Assembly: GCA_024638285.1 (NCBI GenBank)
Contig: JAHEKP010000007.1
Span: 1-54,640, forward strand
Length of the DNA: 54,640 bases
Origin: Cryomorphaceae bacterium
GTDB taxonomy: Bacteria > Bacteroidota > Bacteroidia > Flavobacteriales > Schleiferiaceae
Reading direction: 5' to 3'
Shown: positions 49,307 to 54,640 of the stretch, in pieces
How positions within the stretch are numbered: position 1 is the stretch's first letter
Layout: each line of letters starts with the position of its first letter
Program-made: the position numbers and the translations under genes
Notes under the pieces: generated by a model
Told to the model about the DNA's origin: nothing
Databases searched by the model: none
Seen by the model: only the letters and a program-made list of their open reading frames with translations

Positions 49307-50887
49307 ATGGCCTTCGAGAAAGAAATTAGAAAGCGTAGAACCTTCGGAATTATATCGCATCCAGATGCGGGAAAGACCACTCTTACTGAGAAATTACTGC
49401 TTTTTGGGGGTGCCATACAGGAGGCGGGTGCTGTAAAGAGTAATAAGGTTAAGAAAGCGGCAACATCAGATTTCATGGAAATTGAGAAGCAGCGTGGTAT
49501 ATCTGTCGCGACCTCCGTCATGGGATTTTATTATAAGGATAAGAAAATCAATATTCTCGATACACCCGGTCACCAAGATTTCGCAGAAGATACCTACCGG
49601 ACCCTAACAGCTTGTGATAGTGTTATAGTCGTGATCGATGTTGCTAAGGGAGTAGAAGCTCAGACTGAAAAATTAGTCAAAGTTTGTCGAATGCGCGATA
49701 CTCCAATTATTGTATTCATAAACAAGCTCGACCGTGAAGGTAAAGATGGATTTGACCTCATTGATGAAGTAGAACAGAAGCTTGGATTGTCCTTGTGTCC
49801 GCTCTCCTGGCCCGTGGGTATGGGACAACGTTTCCAAGGTGTTTACAATATGTGGGAGAAAAATCTTCATTTGTATTCTGCCGATAACAAGCAGAAAATA
49901 TCAGAGGGCACTTCTATCAAGGATATTAATGACCCGTTGTTAGAGCAGCGTGTAGGTGATGAAGCCGCTATGGAGCTTAGGAATGATCTTGAGCTATTAG
50001 AGGCTGTCTATCCGGAGTTTAACCGTGCTGATTATTTAAAAGGTGCGCAATGTCCTGTTTTTTTCGGCTCTGCATTAAATAATTTTGGTGTACGAGAACT
50101 TTTAGATTGCTTCCAAGAAATCGCTCCTGAGCCGCAAGCAAAGGAGGCTGAAGAGCGACTTGTCCAACCTAACGAAGACCAATTCTCTGGTTTTGTATTT
50201 AAAATACATGCTAACATTGACCCCAACCACCGAAATAGAATTGCCTTTTTAAAAGTAGTTAGCGGAAAATTTGAGCGAAACAAGACCTACGTTCATACAA
50301 GAACTAACAAGACCTTTAGGGTGAGCGCCCCCACTGCGTTTATGGCTTCAAAGAAAAGTACTATAGAAGAAGCCTTTCCTGGTGATATCATAGGTATTCC
50401 TGATAATGGTTCGTTTAGAATCGGTGATACAGTTTCTGAAAAAGAGTCGTTACACTACATGGGAATTCCGTCTTTCTCACCTGAGCATTTTAGGTTCATT
50501 AACAATGCCGATCCTTTAAAGGCAAAACAGTTAAATAAAGGAGTTGACCAATTAATGGACGAAGGTGTGGCGCAACTTTTTACGCTGAAGCAAAATAATC
50601 GGAGGATTATTGGGACTGTTGGTGCACTTCAATATGAGGTTATTCAATATCGACTAGAACACGAATACAATGCCAAGTGTACTTATGAAAATTTTCCTGC
50701 ATTTAAAGCATGTTGGATTGAAAGCCATGATGACGCACAACTTCAAGAATTTAGCATGCTCAAGCAACGCTACCTTGCTGAAGATAAATTTGGTCGACTT
50801 GTATTTTTAGCGGATTCTCAATTCTCGCTTCAAATGGCGCAGGATAAATTTGATAAAATCACTTTCCATTTAAAGAGTGAATTCTAA
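49307..50887 (+). CDS. prfC: Peptide chain release factor 3
   Basis: This 526-residue translational GTPase recycles release factors 1 and 2 from the ribosome. G motifs are HPDAGKTTLTEK (P loop), EKQRGISV (switch I), DTPGHQDFAEDTY (G3) and INKLDREG (G4), and the remaining length matches RF3 rather than EF-G. The start at 49307 (MAFEKEIRKRRT) is preferred over an in-frame codon at 49277 because the latter lies upstream of the promoter box. Its stop directly abuts the next ATG (TAAATG). Confidence 0.96.
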   Translation: MAFEKEIRKRRTFGIISHPDAGKTTLTEKLLLFGGAIQEAGAVKSNKVKKAATSDFMEIEKQRGISVATSVMGFYYKDKKINILDTPGHQDFAEDTYRTLTACDSVIVVIDVAKGVEAQTEKLVKVCRMRDTPIIVFINKLDREGKDGFDLIDEVEQKLGLSLCPLSWPVGMGQRFQGVYNMWEKNLHLYSADNKQKISEGTSIKDINDPLLEQRVGDEAAMELRNDLELLEAVYPEFNRADYLKGAQCPVFFGSALNNFGVRELLDCFQEIAPEPQAKEAEERLVQPNEDQFSGFVFKIHANIDPNHRNRIAFLKVVSGKFERNKTYVHTRTNKTFRVSAPTAFMASKKSTIEEAFPGDIIGIPDNGSFRIGDTVSEKESLHYMGIPSFSPEHFRFINNADPLKAKQLNKGVDQLMDEGVAQLFTLKQNNRRIIGTVGALQYEVIQYRLEHEYNAKCTYENFPAFKACWIESHDDAQLQEFSMLKQRYLAEDKFGRLVFLADSQFSLQMAQDKFDKITFHLKSEF

Positions 50888-52261
50888 ATGAGTCACATTA
50901 TTAATTACCGGTTGAACCAATTTTCCTGGGCCGTAGCAGCGGTACTTCTCCTACCCTTGCTTTTTACACAAGGAATGTTCTTCGATGGATTAACTTTTGC
51001 GGCGATTGCACGAAATCTAAATGAAGGTGTAGGACAGTTTTGGTCGCCTCAATACACGCCTTATGTCCATCCTGAATATTACGAGCATCCTCCTTTCTCG
51101 TTTGCCCTGCATTCTGTCTATTTCAGATTGTTTGGTGACCAGCCATGGGTAGATAGATTTTATGCTTACACACTTTACGGCCTAAGTATATTAATGATTC
51201 GTAGAATTTGGGCCCTACTCATTCCCTCTGGTCATAGAGGATGGATACCCCAATTACTTTGGACGCTCACTCCAACGGTATTATGGGTGCATCAAAACAA
51301 CTTATTAGAGGCTCCCTTAAACGCAGCCACACTTGCAGTCGTTTGGTTGCTTATAGAAGGTACATGGAAAAAGAATTACCTATGGAGTGCTTTGGCTGGA
51401 ATGTTATTCTTTTTTGCTTTGGGAATTAAAGGACCGGTGGCACTGTTTCCTCTAATGGTACTGCCTCTTGTTGCCGTTTTATTTAAAGAGTTTAGGGCAA
51501 ATGCATTGATATCTGTGGCTGTCATGGTATTGAGCAGTAGTATTCTTTTCAGCTCCTTTTATACCTATGAGCCTGACTTTGCAAAATTCTTTGAAGGTTA
51601 TTTAAACCAGCAGTTGCTGCCTTCTTTACGTGGACTTAGAGGTACTGAGAGTTCTGTGCTTTTGAGTTTAGGTGAATTGGTCAAACAATTGGCATTGCCC
51701 ATTGTGGTTTTAGCAGTACTCGCTTGGAGACGTGGAAGCAGTTATCCATTGCGCAGGGAGAGTATTTTAATGTTCTGTGTTGCTATTTGCGCCACACTCC
51801 CTTTTCTGTTTTTACACCGTCAGGAGCATTACTATTTTATGCCTTCTATGGCATTTTGGATGTTAGCTTTTGGTATGCTATACGAACAAGCGCCTTGGCC
51901 ATGGGGAATCAATCGTAAATGGTGGGTGAAGTATATTTCTTTGACAAATCTGGGATTATGGACTATTGCCATTATTCTTACCCTGTATTTCAGTAAGTCT
52001 CCATCGCGAGATAAGCACACCATTAAGGCCTATAGAAGTATGGCTAATGATTTAGACCTGCATGTAATTCAGGTATATGATTTGAATGACTTCTGGAAGG
52101 ATAATGCGATTGCCTCTAGATACCATAAGCTTTATCTGACTGAAAACGAGCAACCCTATCTCCTCACGCGCTCAACTGATCCTGTGCCAGAAGGGTTTAC
52201 TATAGAGACTGTCTTTGAAAAAGCTAAACTAGTGCTCTACAAAAAAGCCACCCCTAATTAG
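50888..52261 (+). CDS. GT-C family membrane glycosyltransferase (PMT/ArnT-like)
   Basis: This 457-residue polytopic membrane protein has about ten hydrophobic helices. The first periplasmic loop carries MFFDGLTFAAIARNLNEG and HPEYYEHPPFSFALHSVYFRLFG, the acidic and Tyr-Glu-His-Pro-Pro pattern of GT39/GT83-type enzymes that use polyprenyl-phosphate sugars. The acceptor, protein or lipid, is unknown. It is immediately downstream of prfC. Its last codons form one arm of the terminator of the convergent fabI gene. Confidence 0.85.
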   Translation: MSHIINYRLNQFSWAVAAVLLLPLLFTQGMFFDGLTFAAIARNLNEGVGQFWSPQYTPYVHPEYYEHPPFSFALHSVYFRLFGDQPWVDRFYAYTLYGLSILMIRRIWALLIPSGHRGWIPQLLWTLTPTVLWVHQNNLLEAPLNAATLAVVWLLIEGTWKKNYLWSALAGMLFFFALGIKGPVALFPLMVLPLVAVLFKEFRANALISVAVMVLSSSILFSSFYTYEPDFAKFFEGYLNQQLLPSLRGLRGTESSVLLSLGELVKQLALPIVVLAVLAWRRGSSYPLRRESILMFCVAICATLPFLFLHRQEHYYFMPSMAFWMLAFGMLYEQAPWPWGINRKWWVKYISLTNLGLWTIAIILTLYFSKSPSRDKHTIKAYRSMANDLDLHVIQVYDLNDFWKDNAIASRYHKLYLTENEQPYLLTRSTDPVPEGFTIETVFEKAKLVLYKKATPN

Positions 52262-52272
52262 GAGTGGCTTTA
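52241..52272 (-). terminator. Terminator of fabI, inside the glycosyltransferase 3' end
   Basis: AAAGCCACCCCTA (52244-52256) and TAGGAGTGGCTTT (52259-52271) form a 13-bp stem around a tiny AT loop, with one mismatch that becomes a G-U pair on the minus strand. Read on the minus strand it is followed by a T-run (TTTTTT). The glycosyltransferase stop codon 52254 onward is within the hairpin (TAA at 52255-52257 region in the other register; the annotated stop is 52259-52261). Confidence 0.72.
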
Positions 52273-52298
52273 TTGCAATAAAATAAGGAAGACTGAAG

Positions 52299-53126
52299 CT
52301 ATTCTTCTGCTTCTCCCTCCATGAATTGGGCCATCACTAGATCGCTAACACCCATGTTTGAGAAGCCTCCATCATTGTATAAGTTCTGCATGGTTACACG
52401 CTTCGTAAGATCAGAGAACATTGCAACAATGTAGTTTGCACAATCCTCAGCAGTAGCGTTGCCTAGTGGCGACATTTTCTCTGCATAGGCGATAAAACCA
52501 CCAAATCCCTTTACACCGGATCCCGCTGTAGTTGGCGTTGGGCTCTGAGATATGGTATTAACGCGTACATTATTACGAACTCCCCAATGGTAACCAAAGC
52601 TGCGTGCAATACTCTCCAAATAACTCTTGTTATCCGCCATATCATTGTAGTCCGGGAATGTACGTTGCGCTGCCATATAAGTTAATCCTAAAATAGAACC
52701 CCATTCGCTCATAGCATCGTGGTTCCAAGCGCTTTGCATCACTTTATGGAAACTAACAGCGCTTACATCCCAGCCTTTTTGTAGCCAGTCGTAGTTTAAT
52801 TCCGTGTAGTGCTTGCCTTTGCGAACGTTTACACTCATCCCTATACTATGGAGGATAAAATCAATTTTACCTCCGAAATGTTCCATAGCACCGGTGATTA
52901 ACTTATCCAAATCTTCCATACTGGTAGCATCGGCAGCTATTATAGGAGCGTCAATCGCCTCTGCTAGATTGTTTAACTCGCCCATGCGCATGGCTATAGG
53001 CGCATTAGTCAATACCACTTTGCCACCCTGCGCGTGGATTGATTCTGCTGCTTTCCAAGCAATAGAATCTGCGTTTAAAGCGCCAAATACAATACCGCAT
53101 TTGCCACTGAGTAATCCGTTTGACAT
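52299..53126 (-). CDS. fabI: Enoyl-[acyl-carrier-protein] reductase FabI
   Basis: This 275-residue short-chain dehydrogenase catalyses the last step of the fatty-acid elongation cycle with NAD(P)H. The FabI signature is Tyr160-x6-Lys167 (FPDYNDMADNK) with the additional Tyr150. The nucleotide-binding start is GIVFGALNADSIAW, and LHSIGM and NTISQSPTPTTAGSG are in place. It is somewhat longer than E. coli FabI and has an acidic C-terminus (MEGEAEE). It lies between the glycosyltransferase and recN genes. Its terminator overlaps the end of the convergent gene. Confidence 0.95.
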   Translation of the reverse strand: MSNGLLSGKCGIVFGALNADSIAWKAAESIHAQGGKVVLTNAPIAMRMGELNNLAEAIDAPIIAADATSMEDLDKLITGAMEHFGGKIDFILHSIGMSVNVRKGKHYTELNYDWLQKGWDVSAVSFHKVMQSAWNHDAMSEWGSILGLTYMAAQRTFPDYNDMADNKSYLESIARSFGYHWGVRNNVRVNTISQSPTPTTAGSGVKGFGGFIAYAEKMSPLGNATAEDCANYIVAMFSDLTKRVTMQNLYNDGGFSNMGVSDLVMAQFMEGEAEE

Positions 53127-53161
53127 ATTCTTGTGTTTGTTATAGTCTGCTAAAATAGGTT

Positions 53162-54640
53162 TTACCTAGCTTTCAACAAGGCTTCTGCCTGATTCTTCGC
53201 CGCTTGCGTGATTTTTGCCCCGCTGAGCATTCTAGCAAGCTCCTCCACGCGTGCCTCGTTCGTCAGTACATGCACGTTACTTTCAGTGCTTGTATCCGTT
53301 GATGACTTAGAAATCAGCCAATGTGTGGTACCTTTTGATGCTACTTGAGGCAAGTGAGTAATGGTAATAATTTGCTGTTTTTCAGCTAATTCAGACATGA
53401 GATTACCGACTTTTTCAGCGGTAGCACCACTTATACCTGTATCTATTTCATCAAAAATCTGACAACTTAAAGTGATGTGTTTACCTAAAGCTGCTTTCAG
53501 CGCCAATTTCACCCTACTTTGTTCTCCACCAGAAGCGACTTTGTTCAATGACTCAAGCGGGCTACCAGGATTTGCACTAAACATAAACTGGGGCTTATAC
53601 AATCCCACAGCTGTAGGGGAATGCTCTTGCCATATCAATTCAATTTTAGCTTTTGGTAAATCCACATCACTCAAATAACTGATGAGCGCATTTTGAATCA
53701 ACTGTGTTGATTCTAAACGTTTTGCATGCAGTTTCGTTCCAGTAGTTTTTAACGCAGCTTCAAGCTTAATTTGTTCGGACGTTAATTTCTTAAGTAAGAA
53801 ATCTTTATCCTTAATAGACTTTATTTGAGCACCCAGAGCATCAAATTTCATTACGAGCGCTTCCGCATCTAAAACGCGATGTTTGCGTATTAAACCATCT
53901 ATTTGATGTTTTCGATCAATTAATGCATCTACATCCACGGTGAGCTCAGCTGCTGCTATGCGGTCCAAAATTTCACGTTCTATGGATTGTGTCTGTGAGA
54001 TGATTTCGAGCAATTTCTCTAAGAGCGGCTCTGTGGATGGATCGCTAGTGGCGAGCTTAGCAAGCTTTGACTCAACTGTGAACAATTGATCTAAAAGCTG
54101 CGATTCACCGCCTATGAGTGTTCCTAATTCATTGAACTGCTCGTTGAAATCGCTTGCGTTTTTATTTAAACGGACCAATTCTTCGATTTCCTCGTATTCA
54201 CCGGATTTAACATTCGCTTTATCCAACTCGTGGTATAAAAACTCGAGGTAATCTAAGTCACTCGTATCTGCTTGTTCGATGAGTACCTTTTGCTCGTGAA
54301 GAACGGCCTTTAGAGCAGTGAAAATTCTACTATACTCCTCGCGCTCCACTTCTGCTGTAACAAAAGAATCTATCAATTCAATTTGTTTTGCAACATCGGT
54401 AAGTAAACCAGAATCACTTTGGCTGTTTATATCAATAAACTGGCCCGCGAAATAGGCTAAATCGCTACTCTTTACAGGCGTATCGTTAATAAATGCTCTC
54501 GATTTACCGTTAGGCAATAATTCACGGCGGAACACACTGTGTGTATCAAAGTCGATATCCTTTGATTGAAATTCAGCCTCTAAATACTTCGGTAAGACCA
54601 ATTCTAGTTCAATAATTGCCTTGACGCTTTTGTCTTTTAG
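53162..54640 (-). CDS. recN: DNA repair protein RecN (N-terminus cut by the window edge)
   Basis: The reading frame is open to the end of the window, and the upstream codons at 54602-54640 (KSVKAIIELEL) still fit RecN, so the true start and the Walker A motif lie outside. The visible 492 residues include two long coiled-coil stretches and the C-terminal ABC half: the signature LNKVASGGEQSRVKLALK, Walker B CQIFDEIDTGISG and the H-loop THLPQVAS. RecN is an SMC-like ATPase that acts early in double-strand-break repair. It is 35 bp upstream of fabI on the same strand. Confidence 0.95.
   Translation of the reverse strand, partial: LKDKSVKAIIELELVLPKYLEAEFQSKDIDFDTHSVFRRELLPNGKSRAFINDTPVKSSDLAYFAGQFIDINSQSDSGLLTDVAKQIELIDSFVTAEVEREEYSRIFTALKAVLHEQKVLIEQADTSDLDYLEFLYHELDKANVKSGEYEEIEELVRLNKNASDFNEQFNELGTLIGGESQLLDQLFTVESKLAKLATSDPSTEPLLEKLLEIISQTQSIEREILDRIAAAELTVDVDALIDRKHQIDGLIRKHRVLDAEALVMKFDALGAQIKSIKDKDFLLKKLTSEQIKLEAALKTTGTKLHAKRLESTQLIQNALISYLSDVDLPKAKIELIWQEHSPTAVGLYKPQFMFSANPGSPLESLNKVASGGEQSRVKLALKAALGKHITLSCQIFDEIDTGISGATAEKVGNLMSELAEKQQIITITHLPQVASKGTTHWLISKSSTDTSTESNVHVLTNEARVEELARMLSGAKITQAAKNQAEALLKAR

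Noticed and set aside
54580-54640. A complete recN starting at a TTG near 54601.
   Set aside because: Codons continue in frame to the window edge with RecN-like sequence, and the Walker A motif is missing, so the gene is truncated by the window, not by evolution.
1-54640. CRISPR arrays, insertion sequences, prophage or integrative-element boundaries.
   Set aside because: No regularly spaced repeats, transposase, integrase or phage structural genes were seen; the tRNA at 81-154 has no adjacent integrase or duplicated 3' end.

Overview
The window looks like a chromosomal segment of a free-living, probably marine and pigmented member of the Bacteroidota (Flavobacteriia-like). The reasons are promoters of the TTTG / TAnnTTTG type instead of -35/-10 boxes, few Shine-Dalgarno sequences, lipoproteins with classic lipoboxes, a carotenoid operon, a BatA-domain protein, a single-polypeptide ClpC, a XRE-S24 regulator where LexA would be expected, and a cobalamin-riboswitch-controlled TonB receptor. 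There are no rRNA genes, insertion sequences, prophage genes or CRISPR arrays. Gene density is very high, no gene-free stretch exceeds 300 bp, and most convergent gene pairs touch or overlap.

Layout. 1-195: a tRNA with anticodon CAT and its terminator. 194-7697: an MFS transporter; a START-like protein with a PAP2 phosphatase; a minus-strand run of lipoprotein, sugar transferase, hydroxyacyl-CoA dehydrogenase and secreted C1 peptidase; then pcm. 7700-10072: smpB, pyrD and an HMG-CoA-lyase-like gene. 10054-13068: a promoter, a cobalamin riboswitch, a BtuB-like receptor and a beta-propeller lipoprotein resembling BtuG. 13065-19190: assorted genes (a DUF6580-like membrane protein, a small XRE regulator, a PhoD-like phosphatase, an M14 peptidase, a short SSB, an ACT-like protein, a BaiN/HI0933-type flavoprotein and a HEAT-like protein). 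19299-25295: a four-gene DNA damage and translesion cassette (XRE-S24 repressor, DinB, SRAP, second DnaE). 25415-33492: a TPR protein, gyrA, clpC and a DnaQ/GIY-YIG nuclease. 33551-40160: a tightly coupled operon with DUF456, a small ABC ATPase, an FtsX-like permease, two secreted CFFCG-motif paralogues, a hydrolase, a BatA-type protein and a dihydroorotase-like protein. 40157-42440: an MBL hydrolase and a large unrecognised protein.

42442-49193 is the most striking block. It holds a CarH/LitR-type B12-dependent MerR regulator, an ECF sigma factor, crtI, crtB, idi, a 6-pyruvoyl-tetrahydropterin synthase, folE and a photolyase, all on one strand and nearly seamless. Repeated TTGTTTAAC / GTTAAACAA elements sit over the sigma-factor promoter, and one half-site sits beside the carH promoter. 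I infer a light-responsive regulon in which adenosylcobalamin, possibly imported through the riboswitch-controlled Btu locus about 30 kb away, is the chromophore. 49307-54640: prfC, a GT-C glycosyltransferase, fabI, and recN cut by the window edge.

A recurring feature is a TAnnTTTG-like -7 box lying only 4-5 nt before the start codon. At least seven genes show it, often with GTG starts, which predicts many leaderless or nearly leaderless mRNAs.
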